Shown: positions 8,618-17,084 of the stretch, in pieces | Layout: the number at the start of each line of letters is the position of its first letter | Numbering within the stretch: the stretch's first letter is position 1 | Assembly: GCA_944392295.1 (NCBI GenBank) | Contig: CALXWE010000001.1 | Location: 1-64,000, forward strand | DNA: 64,000 nucleotides | DNA from: an uncultured Alphaproteobacteria bacterium | Lineage (GTDB): Bacteria > Pseudomonadota > Alphaproteobacteria > RF32 > CAG-239 | Direction: 5' to 3' | Program-made: the position numbers and the translations under genes | Notes under the pieces: model-generated | Told to the model about the DNA's origin: nothing | Seen by the model: only the letters and a program-made list of their open reading frames with translations | Databases searched by the model: none

Positions 8618-9244
8618 CTATGATATGATACCAAACATGATATATAAAATGCAATATTTGCTACCATCACAAACTCGACATAGTTCATCAGTTTCGGTAA
8701 CTGTCATATCTCGTAAACATTTTCTGCCGGAATGGCAATTTTTATCTCCGTAACGAGTACTTGGTTGTGAACCAGTGTTATCGTTTTGTGTGATAATAAT
8801 TCTTACATCGGAAACATCGGCATGGAATTCTTTTGCTACCGAGTATATGTTACGGCACACTTCAAGACTCGAATCATCGTTTTGTAAATAAGATAGTATA
8901 CCGATATACCCCGTAACGTGGTGATATACCAGATATTTGGAGTTAAAAACATCACGCAGTTCCGATTCATTATTTTTTACAAACATATCTTCCGGTATCT
9001 CGTGGAGCTTTTTTAAAAGAGGTATTAATTGGAAAGTATCAGTAGATCCATCATTAAGTCTTAAATCATTTTGATACCGACTGACTGCACTAATTATGGT
9101 ACTTAATTGCTCAGCTTGTTTATTTGATTTATATTTAAACATTGCTTTAGAATAACCGGCAATAGCACCAACGGAAAGAACGCCGATGATAGCAAGAACG
9201 CCGAGCATTTCGACCATAGAGCGACCAATTTCATAAAATTTCAT
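8618..9244 (-). CDS. Type IV pilin-like protein, copy 2
   Basis: 208 residues. Short leader MKFYEIG, then the cleavage site G7|RSMVE with Glu at +5 and a hydrophobic N-terminal helix, as in type IV pilins and pseudopilins. The head contains CRNIYSVAKEFH, then YGDKNC...KCLRD and a C-terminal cysteine pair (CRVC). This cysteine layout recurs in copies 3, 5, 7 and 8. Codons for residues about 10-87 are almost identical in DNA to copy 3, while the head beyond about residue 88 differs sharply. The Shine-Dalgarno is AGGAG. It is the last gene before a terminator and follows copy 3. The product is probably exported and assembled as a pilin or pseudopilin by machinery outside the window. Confidence 0.9.
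   Translation of the reverse strand: MKFYEIGRSMVEMLGVLAIIGVLSVGAIAGYSKAMFKYKSNKQAEQLSTIISAVSRYQNDLRLNDGSTDTFQLIPLLKKLHEIPEDMFVKNNESELRDVFNSKYLVYHHVTGYIGILSYLQNDDSSLEVCRNIYSVAKEFHADVSDVRIIITQNDNTGSQPSTRYGDKNCHSGRKCLRDMTVTETDELCRVCDGSKYCILYIMFGIIS
8983..9217. repeat. 235-bp near-identical segment shared with 9745-9979
   Basis: The 5' parts of pilin copies 2 and 3 match at 234 of 235 positions; the single difference is T at 9037 against A at 9799. Identity stops abruptly at both ends, at the prepilin cleavage region and inside the head. This suggests recent duplication or gene conversion. Confidence 0.95.
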
Positions 9245-9270
9245 CTAAAATCTCCTAATTTTTGGTTATT

Positions 9271-9326
9271 AAAGGACTTTAAACGAAATCATAAACCGTT
9301 TTTTTTTTTTGCAACTTTAAAAGGAA
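9271..9326 (-). promoter_or_regulatory. Conserved pilin promoter block, copy 2 (A12 tract)
   Basis: Same block as before the other pilin genes: TTGCAA, an A tract at 9299-9310 (twelve bases), CGGTT, TATGAT. It ends 43 bases behind the stop codon of pilin copy 3, so copy 2 probably has its own promoter. Confidence 0.6.
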
Positions 9327-9370
9327 ATACAGCTGTGGTTGTTGATAGTTCGATTTTACTCTATACCTAA

Positions 9371-10114
9371 TCAGTAAGTGGAATGGAACTTATGGAAGAT
9401 TATCAATAAGGCACACTGTTTGTTCCCTATACACTGTTGGCAGATATTATCTATGTCTGATATTTTCAAATCTCGTAGGCATTGCTGGTTGTTTTGACAC
9501 ATTTTATCACCGTATACCTTGGTTCTTTGATTATTAACATAATCTGTTTGGTAAACAGCAAAATGTATTGTTGATATTTCATTGTGAAATTCCTTGGCAA
9601 CAGTATACATATTTCTGCATATATTAACAGAATAAGCATCTGTGGGTATAGAGGAGGAAATACCTATATATCCTGTGTTGTGATGATATACAGAATATAT
9701 CACTTTAAACACGTCCTGTATAAGTTTGTCATTGTTCGGATAGTACATATCTTCCGGTATCTCGTGGAGCTTTTTTAAAAGAGGTATTAATTGGAAAGAA
9801 TCAGTAGATCCATCATTAAGTCTTAAATCATTTTGATACCGACTGACTGCACTAATTATGGTACTTAATTGCTCAGCTTGTTTATTTGATTTATATTTAA
9901 ACATTGCTTTAGAATAACCGGCAATAGCACCAACGGAAAGAACGCCGATGATAGCAAGAACGCCGAGCATTTCGACCATGCTTCTGCCGGAAAAAGTTGC
10001 ATCTACTGGCAATTTTGCTCCTCGTGTACCAGTTGTTATACATGTCGTCGCAAAATAGCTGCGCATCTGTACCATTTTACGAAAGATAGAACGTCCAAAT
10101 TGATAAAATTTCAT
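9371..10114 (-). CDS. Type IV pilin-like protein, copy 3, with palindromic insert
   Basis: 247 residues. The family start MKFYQFGRS is followed not by MVEML but by 34 inserted residues (IFRKMVQMRSY...TFSGRS). The true signal G43|RSMVEML comes after them. The insert is the translated palindromic element at 9987-10086 and keeps the frame open. Residues after the signal equal copy 2 up to HEIPEDM, then the head diverges. The head keeps CRNMYTVAKEFH, YGDKMC...QCLRD and CQQC. The gene lies behind sufD and before copy 2. A 43-residue leader is long for a type IV prepilin; whether it is processed cannot be told from sequence. Confidence 0.88.
   Translation of the reverse strand: MKFYQFGRSIFRKMVQMRSYFATTCITTGTRGAKLPVDATFSGRSMVEMLGVLAIIGVLSVGAIAGYSKAMFKYKSNKQAEQLSTIISAVSRYQNDLRLNDGSTDSFQLIPLLKKLHEIPEDMYYPNNDKLIQDVFKVIYSVYHHNTGYIGISSSIPTDAYSVNICRNMYTVAKEFHNEISTIHFAVYQTDYVNNQRTKVYGDKMCQNNQQCLRDLKISDIDNICQQCIGNKQCALLIIFHKFHSTY
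9745..9979. repeat. 235-bp near-identical segment shared with 8983-9217
   Basis: Partner of the segment in pilin copy 2, with one mismatch in 235 bases and the same orientation. Confidence 0.95.
9987..10086. repeat. Palindromic insertion element, copy B, in frame inside pilin copy 3
   Basis: Core 10009-10059: GCAATTTTGC (10009-10018) faces GCAAAATAGC (10050-10059) with one mismatch, and CGTGTA faces TACATG with one mismatch. It has the same flanks, orientation and position in the gene (directly after codon 9) as copy A at 389-487. It is translated as part of the pilin leader. Loss of perfect pairing compared with copy A suggests an older or decaying copy. Confidence 0.75.
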
Positions 10115-10140
10115 TTAAAAACCTCCAAAGTTTGGTTAGT

Positions 10141-10197
10141 GAAAGTTATTTAAACGAAATCATAAACCGTTTTTTTTTTTTGCAACTTTAAAAGGAG
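10141..10197 (-). promoter_or_regulatory. Conserved pilin promoter block, copy 3 (A12 tract)
   Basis: TTGCAA, twelve A (10170-10181), CGGTT, TATGAT. The distal part (AATAACTTTC) differs from the other copies. It begins 23 bases behind the sufD stop codon. Confidence 0.6.
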
Positions 10198-10220
10198 TAG
10201 GCGCCACAAAATTAATATAT

Positions 10221-11543
10221 CTACAAAGATTTAATCCATTCAGCAACGGCAGTACATGAAATTTTATTTATCACCTCATCGGTAAAGGCTTTTATAAGTA
10301 AGGTCTTTGCCTCATCTTCGCCGATACCTCGCGATTGTAAATAAAACAGCTGTTCTTTATCCAATTCGCCGCTGGCCGCTCCGTGCGAACATTTTACGTC
10401 ATCGGCAAAAATCTCTAACTCCGGCTTTACATCAACCTCGGCTTCATCGCTTAACAATAAAGCTTTATGTAATTGGTAGCCTTCGGTTTTAACCGCATCG
10501 GGCGCAATATGAATTTTTCCTTGAAAAACACCTTTGGCTTTTCCGCCGATAATACCTTTTACCAACTGATGCGAAACCGTTTCTTTGGATATATGCTTAA
10601 TATCGGTAGTGGTATCAAGCGTTGCCCAACCGTTCATTTTGTAAACGGCATTAACTTCCGCTTCGGCATGGGGTTCTTTTAAAACCACCTGCGTTTCTTG
10701 ACGAGATAAATCGGCACCGAGTTGCAAACAAAAACTTTCATAATGACCGCCTTGTTTTACTTGCACGGAGTTTAAGGCAATATGAAAAGCCTTAAAAGCT
10801 TCTTGCTGTACTTTGTAATGGCGGATATAAGCATCGCGGCCGATAAAAAACTCATTTACAATATTGTTAAAGTAAACGGATTTTTCGGCACCCGAACAGT
10901 AATAATGCTCCAAAATAGTTGCTCTTGCACCGCTTTCGGCAACAATTACGTTGTAAACATTACTTAACCTTTTAATATCTCCGTGACTGTGAAAATTTAA
11001 TAAAATCGGTTTGTCATCATTAAAATTTTTATCAACAGCTATCATTACCCCTTGCTCTAAGTAGGCACTGTTAAGAGCGGCAAAAGGAAAATTGTTGATA
11101 TCAAAACTCTTATTTAAATATTTAAAAACATCACCGTTTTCAAATGCATCGGTAAGGCTGACAATGCTTAAACCTTGGGTTGTATGGAAATGGTCGGCTT
11201 TTAGCTTACCGTTGCAAAAATTAACCTCATAAACCTCAAATGGCAGGCAGTTTTCATGACAACAACAATGTTCATGACTGCCGGTTTCATGTTCATCGTG
11301 ACAATGACATTTTTCATCATGACAATGGAAAGAATTCTTGTCATCACTTTCAACAACAAATTCTTCATCTGATAAATTGCGAAGTTTGGTATATTTCCAA
11401 GCCTCGGTTTTTGGGGTAGGTAACCCTTGAGATAAAAATGCCTGCCGACCTTTTTCGCGTAAAATTGCCAGCTTGGGGCAAAATGTTGTATTAGTATCAT
11501 CTTGTTGCCAATCGGCATAATTTTTGAGCACGATTTTACTCAT
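10221..11543 (-). CDS. sufD: Fe-S cluster assembly protein SufD with His/Cys-rich insert
   Basis: Scaffold subunit of the SufBCD complex that builds Fe-S clusters. 440 residues; family signs include EAWKYTKLRNL near residue 47, the beta-helix core (GKAKGVFQGKIHIAPDAVKT), CSHGAASGELDKEQLFYLQSRG and the C-terminal EVINKI. Residues 72-99 form an insert with eight His and seven Cys among 28 residues (HCHDEKCHCHDEH... HCCCHENC). This lies in the N-terminal helical part, and I do not know it from other SufD proteins. It would be able to bind several metal ions; a role in iron delivery or metal storage is inference. The gene begins one base after the sufC stop codon and is the last suf gene. Confidence 0.95.
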   Translation of the reverse strand: MSKIVLKNYADWQQDDTNTTFCPKLAILREKGRQAFLSQGLPTPKTEAWKYTKLRNLSDEEFVVESDDKNSFHCHDEKCHCHDEHETGSHEHCCCHENCLPFEVYEVNFCNGKLKADHFHTTQGLSIVSLTDAFENGDVFKYLNKSFDINNFPFAALNSAYLEQGVMIAVDKNFNDDKPILLNFHSHGDIKRLSNVYNVIVAESGARATILEHYYCSGAEKSVYFNNIVNEFFIGRDAYIRHYKVQQEAFKAFHIALNSVQVKQGGHYESFCLQLGADLSRQETQVVLKEPHAEAEVNAVYKMNGWATLDTTTDIKHISKETVSHQLVKGIIGGKAKGVFQGKIHIAPDAVKTEGYQLHKALLLSDEAEVDVKPELEIFADDVKCSHGAASGELDKEQLFYLQSRGIGEDEAKTLLIKAFTDEVINKISCTAVAEWIKSL

Positions 11544-11544
11544 T

Positions 11545-12309
11545 TTATGCTATATCCTTTACAAATTCGGCATAGCCGGTATTTTCCAATTCTTCAGCTA
11601 AATCTTTAGATCCGGATTTAACAATATGACCATTGGCAAATACATGTACAACATCGGGAACAATATATTCCAAAAGGCGTTTATAGTGAGTAATAACCAG
11701 CATGGCACGTTTACCGTCACGCAAACTGTTTACACCTTGAGCCACCACTTTCATGGCATCAATATCTAAGCCGGAGTCGGCCTCATCCAAAATAGCCATA
11801 TTGGGTTTTAAAATGGCCATTTGCAAAGTTTCCATTCTCTTCTTTTCACCGCCTGAAAAGCCTACATTAACAGGTCTTTTCAACATTTCATTATCAATGC
11901 CGAGCTTTTTACCTTCTTCTCGCAGCATTTTTATAAATTCCATGGTGTCAAGTTCAGGCTCGCCGCGGTGTTTACGAATATCATTTACGGCATATTTCAA
12001 AAATGAAGTGGTCGGAACTCCCGGAATTTCTACCGGATATTGCATAATTAAGAACAAGCCTTCACGGGCTCTTTCTTCTACGCTCATTTTGAGCAAATCT
12101 TTACCATAAAGCTTTACTGATCCTCCGGTTACTTCATAGCCCTCTTTACCGCACAAAACGTAAGATAGGGTAGATTTACCGGCACCGTTAGGTCCCATAA
12201 TGGCATGAACTTCGCCTTCGTAAATCGTTAGATTAAGGTTCTTGATGATTTCTTTATCATGCACGCGGGCACATAAATTTTCAATTTCCAAAACTGGCGT
12301 TCTATTCAT
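11545..12309 (-). CDS. sufC: Fe-S cluster assembly ATPase SufC
   Basis: ABC-type ATPase that drives the SufBCD scaffold. Walker A GPNGAGKST, signature SGGEKKRMETLQMAI, Walker B ILDEADSGLDIDAMK and the switch His in VITHYKRLLEYI are all present, and the length is that of the family. I place the start at ATG 12309 (MNRTPVLEI), ten bases behind GGGAG. An in-frame ATG at 12318 lies too close to that site but cannot be excluded. The start overlaps the end of the MazG-like gene by eight bases, showing tight coupling within the operon. Confidence 0.95.
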   Translation of the reverse strand: MNRTPVLEIENLCARVHDKEIIKNLNLTIYEGEVHAIMGPNGAGKSTLSYVLCGKEGYEVTGGSVKLYGKDLLKMSVEERAREGLFLIMQYPVEIPGVPTTSFLKYAVNDIRKHRGEPELDTMEFIKMLREEGKKLGIDNEMLKRPVNVGFSGGEKKRMETLQMAILKPNMAILDEADSGLDIDAMKVVAQGVNSLRDGKRAMLVITHYKRLLEYIVPDVVHVFANGHIVKSGSKDLAEELENTGYAEFVKDIA

Positions 12310-12583
12310 GTTTTCCATTCTCCCAATCGTCTAAACGCTTATTAATTTTAAGTAACTTTTGAGCCTTATAATCTTCAACTTCTTTGCGAATATTATAACA
12401 ACATTTAAGTTGTTCAAGCATAATCTCCACATCGGCGGTCTCTTCAATGAGCTCATTGATATTATCTTTATGACGATTGACATTTTTTAAAATTTCTTTG
12501 GTAAGTTCACTCATTTCTTCAATTACCTGAAGCATTTGCGGTTCTTTTCCCCAAGTTTTCAAAGCTCTCTCATAAGTGTTCAT
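12302..12583 (-). CDS. MazG-like all-alpha NTP pyrophosphohydrolase within the suf operon
   Basis: 93 residues, all helical by appearance, with the paired acidic motif of all-alpha NTP pyrophosphatases: EEMSEL (residues about 21-26) and EETADVE (about 47-53), the EExxE...ExxD pattern that binds Mg. Enzymes of this class hydrolyse (d)NTPs to monophosphates, but the substrate here is unknown. The start overlaps the sufB stop (TAATG) and the end overlaps the sufC start, so it is co-transcribed and coupled with both. A gene of this kind between sufB and sufC is unusual. The family call is moderately sure. Confidence 0.75.
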   Translation of the reverse strand: MNTYERALKTWGKEPQMLQVIEEMSELTKEILKNVNRHKDNINELIEETADVEIMLEQLKCCYNIRKEVEDYKAQKLLKINKRLDDWENGKHE

Positions 12584-14028
12584 TATCCGACGCTCCCTTC
12601 TAAGCTGATGTTGATTAATTTTGCTGCCTCAATGGCAAATTCCATCGGCAGATGCTGCATAACCTCTTTGCAAAATCCGTTAACGATTAAGCTTACTGCT
12701 TCTTCTTCGGAAATTCCTCTCTGGCGGCAGTAAAACAACTGTTCGTCGCTTATTTTTGAGGTTGTGGCTTCGTGCTCCAAAATGGCGGTTTTATTTCTGT
12801 TTTCAATATAAGGTACGGTATGCGAGCCGCATTTATTACCGATAAGCAAACTGTCGCACTGCGAATAGTTACGTGCATTTTGAGCCTGAGGTGCAACCTT
12901 TACCAGTCCGCGATAAGTCTGGTTGGAAAATCCGGCAGAAATACCTTTGGAGATAATTTTAGAGGTTGTGTTTTTACCGATATGAATCATTTTGGTACCC
13001 GTATCGGCCTGTTGATAGTTATTGGTTAGAGCAACAGAATAAAACTCGCCGGAGGAGTTATCGCCTTGCAAAATGCAAGACGGATATTTCCAGGTAACGG
13101 CAGAACCGGTTTCAACCTGTGTCCACGATACCTTAGAATTTTCGCCTCGGCATGCGGCTCTTTTGGTAACAAAGTTATATACGCCGCCTTTGCCGTTTTT
13201 ATCTCCCGGGTACCAGTTTTGCACGGTAGAATATTTAACTTCGGCATCTTTTAAGACGACAATTTCCACAATGGCGGCATGGAGCTGATTTTCATCGCGT
13301 TGCGGAGCGGTGCATCCTTCCAGATATGATACATAACTGCCTTCATCGGCAATAATCAAAGTGCGCTCAAATTGCCCGGTATTTTTAGCATTAATCCTAA
13401 AATAGGTAGAAAGTTCCATCGGACATTTAACACCCTTGGGAATATATACAAAAGAACCGTCGGTAAATACTGCCGAATTAAGGCAGGCAAAAAAGTTATC
13501 GGTAAAGGGGACCACCGAGCCTAAATATTTTTGTACCAATTCGGGGTGCTCTTTAACCGCTTCGGATATAGAGCAAAAGATAATACCTTGTTTGGCAAGT
13601 TCGGCTCTGTAAGTTGTGGCTACCGACACGCTGTCAAATACGGCATCAACGGCCACCACGCCGGAAAGCATTTCTTGTTCTTTTAAGGGGATTCCTAGTT
13701 TGTTGTAAGTCTCAATAAGTTTCGGGTCAACTTCGTCTAAGCTCTTTGGGGAAACCTTTTGCTGTGGAGCCGAATAGTAGTGCAAATTTTGATAATCTAT
13801 TTTATCATAAGTTAGTTTTGCCCATGTCGGCTCTTGCATGGTTTTCCAAAATTCGAATGCTTGCAAACGTTTATTTAAAAGCCATTCGGGCTCATTTTTT
13901 TTGGCCGATATCAAACGTATGATATCAGCATTTAAACCAATCGGCGCCGTCTCTGCATTAATATCAGTAACAAAGCCGTATTTATATTTGTCGCCACTCT
14001 CATCAATTATTTGAGTTTTTTTTGCCAT
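12583..14028 (-). CDS. sufB: Fe-S cluster assembly scaffold SufB
   Basis: 481 residues, full length. Typical SufB segments: [95 protein letters not shown] and [20 protein letters not shown]. SufB is the cluster-carrying subunit of SufBC2D in the cytosol. It is the first gene of this suf unit. No iscR or sufS lies upstream; the neighbour is a divergent nlpD-like gene 122 bases away. Cysteine desulfurase must therefore be encoded elsewhere. Confidence 0.97.
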   Translation of the reverse strand: MAKKTQIIDESGDKYKYGFVTDINAETAPIGLNADIIRLISAKKNEPEWLLNKRLQAFEFWKTMQEPTWAKLTYDKIDYQNLHYYSAPQQKVSPKSLDEVDPKLIETYNKLGIPLKEQEMLSGVVAVDAVFDSVSVATTYRAELAKQGIIFCSISEAVKEHPELVQKYLGSVVPFTDNFFACLNSAVFTDGSFVYIPKGVKCPMELSTYFRINAKNTGQFERTLIIADEGSYVSYLEGCTAPQRDENQLHAAIVEIVVLKDAEVKYSTVQNWYPGDKNGKGGVYNFVTKRAACRGENSKVSWTQVETGSAVTWKYPSCILQGDNSSGEFYSVALTNNYQQADTGTKMIHIGKNTTSKIISKGISAGFSNQTYRGLVKVAPQAQNARNYSQCDSLLIGNKCGSHTVPYIENRNKTAILEHEATTSKISDEQLFYCRQRGISEEEAVSLIVNGFCKEVMQHLPMEFAIEAAKLINISLEGSVG

Positions 14029-14150
14029 TTATTTTTCCTTTTACTCAAAGCTTAGCAAGCATAAGCAATTGTTTGCTTAAAATCAAGGTCTTTTAACCAA
14101 TATTTAGCTATTTTATTTTAACATAACATATAAATTTACGAAGGAGATTA

Positions 14151-15032
14151 ATGCTAAAAAGGCTTATAAACATTGTAATTGTTTGTTTTTTGTTAAGCGG
14201 CTGTTACTTTTCGGGTAGCGGCATCCGCCTTTTTAACCATAATGTTTTATTTGGCGATTCTCCCTCAACCGTAACGGTTCAAAAAGGCGATACTTTATAT
14301 AGTATTTCACGTCGCTACGATGTTCCGTTAAAAGATTTAATCGAAGTAAACAGGTTGCGTCCGCCTTATTCTTTAATGGTAGGGCAGACTTTAAGAATAC
14401 CGACGGCGCAGTATCATATTGTGCAAAAAGGTGATACTTTATACAGTATTTCGCGTCAATATAATGTAGACGTAACATCGCTGAGTCGTAAGAACAATCT
14501 AAAAGCTCCGTACACTTTATACGTCGGGCAAAAGTTGGCATTATCTGGAACAATTTCGGGCAATAGCCGCAGTTATCAAAAATCGACCGTAGCTAAGAGT
14601 TCGTCTGCGAAAAAGACGACCTCAAAAAGTTATACTTACACTCCGCCAAAAAATCGTACGGCTAAGTTTTTATGGCCGGTACAGGGCAAAATTATCTCTA
14701 ACTTCGGAGTTATCGGTAAAGGTCGTAAAAATGACGGTATAAATATCCAAGCTCCCAGAGGAACGACCGTAAAAGCGGCAGATAAGGGAACCGTGGCTTA
14801 TGCCGGAAATGAACTTAAGGGTTTCGGTAATTTAATTTTGATAAAACACACCGATGGCTGGATAACCGCCTATGCTCATAACGATAAACTTCTGGTTAAG
14901 AAGGGGCAAAAGGTTATCAAAGGCGAAAAAATTGCCACAGTCGGCAGTACCGGAAGCGTTAACAGCCCGCAGCTTCACTTTGAAGTAAGAGCCGGTAAAA
15001 AGGCCGTCGATCCACGTAAATATTTGCCCTAA
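14151..15032 (+). CDS. NlpD-like lipoprotein: two LysM domains and an M23/LytM domain
   Basis: 293 residues. The lipobox LLSGC puts the lipidated Cys at 18. Two LysM repeats follow (VQKGDTLYSISRRYDV and VQKGDTLYSISRQYNV, each ending VGQ-L-I/AL), then a basic linker and an M23 domain. In the M23 part the first zinc ligand position reads NDGINI instead of HxGxD, while AYAHND and LHFEVR are kept. As in E. coli NlpD, the domain is probably not itself catalytic and would activate an amidase during cell separation. The gene precedes yajC-secD-secF, an order common in alphaproteobacteria. A GGAG site lies before ATG 14151. Confidence 0.88.
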   Translation: MLKRLINIVIVCFLLSGCYFSGSGIRLFNHNVLFGDSPSTVTVQKGDTLYSISRRYDVPLKDLIEVNRLRPPYSLMVGQTLRIPTAQYHIVQKGDTLYSISRQYNVDVTSLSRKNNLKAPYTLYVGQKLALSGTISGNSRSYQKSTVAKSSSAKKTTSKSYTYTPPKNRTAKFLWPVQGKIISNFGVIGKGRKNDGINIQAPRGTTVKAADKGTVAYAGNELKGFGNLILIKHTDGWITAYAHNDKLLVKKGQKVIKGEKIATVGSTGSVNSPQLHFEVRAGKKAVDPRKYLP

Positions 15033-15139
15033 ACCTTCGTAAAAAGGTAAAATAGTTGTTAAAGACTTTACAATTAAGTGTTGTAAAGGCAAAAAAATGT
15101 TGTATATTCATCGCAGTTGTAATTTATAAGGAGAAAATA

Positions 15140-15511
15140 ATGTTTATAAGCGATGCTTGGGCTCAAGCCGCAGGAGGCGCTGCAGCCGGTGCTTCGGTAG
15201 CAGGAACGGTTTTGCAGTTGGTTTTAATTCTGCTGGTCTTTTATTTGTTGTTGATTCGTCCTCAGCAAAAAAAGATTAAGCAGCATGAAGCAGAATTAAA
15301 TGCTATGAAAGTCGGGGATGAGATTGTAACCGGCGGTGGCTTATACGCCAAGGTTACCAATATAGAAAAAGATGATATTACTGCCGAAATAGCTAAAGGC
15401 GTTGAAGTTAAAATGTATCGCTATACCATAAGAGAAGTGTTGTCTTTAACTAAAGTTGCCGATAACAAAGTATCTAATGATAATAAAACGGCTTCTAAAA
15501 AGAAAAAATAA
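15140..15511 (+). CDS. yajC: Preprotein translocase subunit YajC
   Basis: 123 residues: one N-terminal membrane helix (VLQLVLILLVFYLLLIRPQQKK) and a small cytoplasmic domain with MKVGDEIVTGGGLYAKV. It is a part of the SecDF-YajC accessory complex. The start was set at ATG 15140 because AAGGAGA lies seven bases upstream; the frame is open further upstream but without a better start. It is followed by secD after 14 bases. Confidence 0.95.
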   Translation: MFISDAWAQAAGGAAAGASVAGTVLQLVLILLVFYLLLIRPQQKKIKQHEAELNAMKVGDEIVTGGGLYAKVTNIEKDDITAEIAKGVEVKMYRYTIREVLSLTKVADNKVSNDNKTASKKKK

Positions 15512-15525
15512 TGGGATGAAGGAAA

Positions 15526-17067
15526 ATGTATAAATTATCAAAAGAAAGAGTATTGATAATTCTGGCTATATGCGTGGTCGGAATTTTCTTTGCTATTCCG
15601 AACTTTATACCGCAGAGCGTAAAGCTGCCGAGTTGGTGGCAGCCGGTAAGTCTGGGGTTGGATTTGCAGGGTGGCTCTAACTTGTTGTTACAGATAGATT
15701 TTGACAGCGTTTTAAAAGAACGTATGGCCAATATTGAAGATTCGGTTCGCCAAACTTTAAGAGACCATCGTATTCGTTATCAGAATTTGAGTGCTCAAGG
15801 TGATTGCGTGAAAGTTAAGATAGATAACTTAAACGCTCGCAATCAAGCTATGGGCTACTTCCGTAAACTGGAAGATGGTTTGGACGTTAAGGTTGTAGAC
15901 GATGTTATTGAGATTCGTTATACCGATGCTGCATTAATGCAGTTAAAATCAAGAGTTATGGAACAATCGATTGAAATCGTCCGCCGCCGTATTGACGAAC
16001 TCGGCACCAAAGAGCCGGTTATTCAAAGTCAAGGCGGAGACCGTATTGTCGTTCAGCTTCCCGGTGTTCAAAATCCTGAAGAAGTTAAACAACTTTTGGG
16101 TAAAACCGCTAAGATGTCTTTTCACTTGGTAGATAACCGCACCAACGCCAGTGATGCCAGAAGAGGTAAATTAAGCAGCTCATCAAGAGTTGTTCCCGGA
16201 GTTGACGGCGGAGAATACGTAATTGCCCGTAAGACTGTAGTGGGTGGTGAAAGCTTGACCGATGCTCAGGTATCCTTCCAAGAAGGTGCTCCTGTGGTAA
16301 GCTTTAAGTTTGATACCATGGGTGGTCGCAAATTCGGTGAAGCTACCAAGAACAATATCGGTCGTCAGTTGGCAATTGTGCTGGATAATGAAGTTATTTC
16401 GGCACCTACCATTCAGTCTGCAATTATGGGCGGCAGCGGTGTAATTACCGGTAACTTTACTTCAGAATCTGCCAATGAACTGGCTATGTTATTACGTTCC
16501 GGTGCTTTACCGGCTCCTTTAGAGGTATTGGAAGAGCGTACTGTAGGTGCAGGTTTGGGCGCCGATTCTATTCGCGCCGGCATTGTCGCTTCGGTAATCG
16601 GCTTGATTGCGGTAGTAGCATTTATGATTGCGGCTTACGGATTATTCGGTGTGTTTACCACTATTGCTGTGTTTACCAACCTTTTCTTAATGTTGGGTGC
16701 TATGAGCATTATCGGTACGACTTTGACCTTGCCGGGTATTGCCGGTATTATCTTAACCATCGGTATGGCCGTAGACGCTAACGTTTTGATTTTTGAACGT
16801 ATGCGTGAAGAAGTTAAGAAAGGTCGTTCTACCAAAGATGCTGCTGATGCGGGATTTACCGAAGCCTGGTCAACCATTTTGGATTCTAACTTGACTACCT
16901 TGGTAGCCGGTGCCGTATTGTTCTGGTTCGGAACCGGTCCGGTAAGAGGCTTTGCCGTAACTTTGACCATAGGTATTTTAACATCAATGTTTACTTCGGT
17001 TACCGTAACCCGACTGATAATAGCAGCTTGGATTGCACGTTATAAACCGACCAAATTGCCGATTTAA
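15526..17067 (+). CDS. secD: Protein-export membrane protein SecD
   Basis: 513 residues. The first membrane helix is followed by the family motif LGLDLQGGSNLLLQID, the large periplasmic P1 domain (EQSIEIVRRRIDELGTKEP, IVVQLPGV) and a C-terminal RND-type block of five helices with IGMAVDANVLIFERMREE. SecD uses the proton gradient to assist late steps of Sec export. The C-terminus slightly overlaps an upstream in-frame ATG of secF. Confidence 0.97.
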   Translation: MYKLSKERVLIILAICVVGIFFAIPNFIPQSVKLPSWWQPVSLGLDLQGGSNLLLQIDFDSVLKERMANIEDSVRQTLRDHRIRYQNLSAQGDCVKVKIDNLNARNQAMGYFRKLEDGLDVKVVDDVIEIRYTDAALMQLKSRVMEQSIEIVRRRIDELGTKEPVIQSQGGDRIVVQLPGVQNPEEVKQLLGKTAKMSFHLVDNRTNASDARRGKLSSSSRVVPGVDGGEYVIARKTVVGGESLTDAQVSFQEGAPVVSFKFDTMGGRKFGEATKNNIGRQLAIVLDNEVISAPTIQSAIMGGSGVITGNFTSESANELAMLLRSGALPAPLEVLEERTVGAGLGADSIRAGIVASVIGLIAVVAFMIAAYGLFGVFTTIAVFTNLFLMLGAMSIIGTTLTLPGIAGIILTIGMAVDANVLIFERMREEVKKGRSTKDAADAGFTEAWSTILDSNLTTLVAGAVLFWFGTGPVRGFAVTLTIGILTSMFTSVTVTRLIIAAWIARYKPTKLPI

Positions 17068-17084
17068 TGAAGGGGGAAAAGAAG

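Noticed and set aside
8618-10197. Insertion sequence or integron carrying the pilin copies
   Set aside because: No transposase, integrase, terminal inverted repeats or attC-like sites near any copy.
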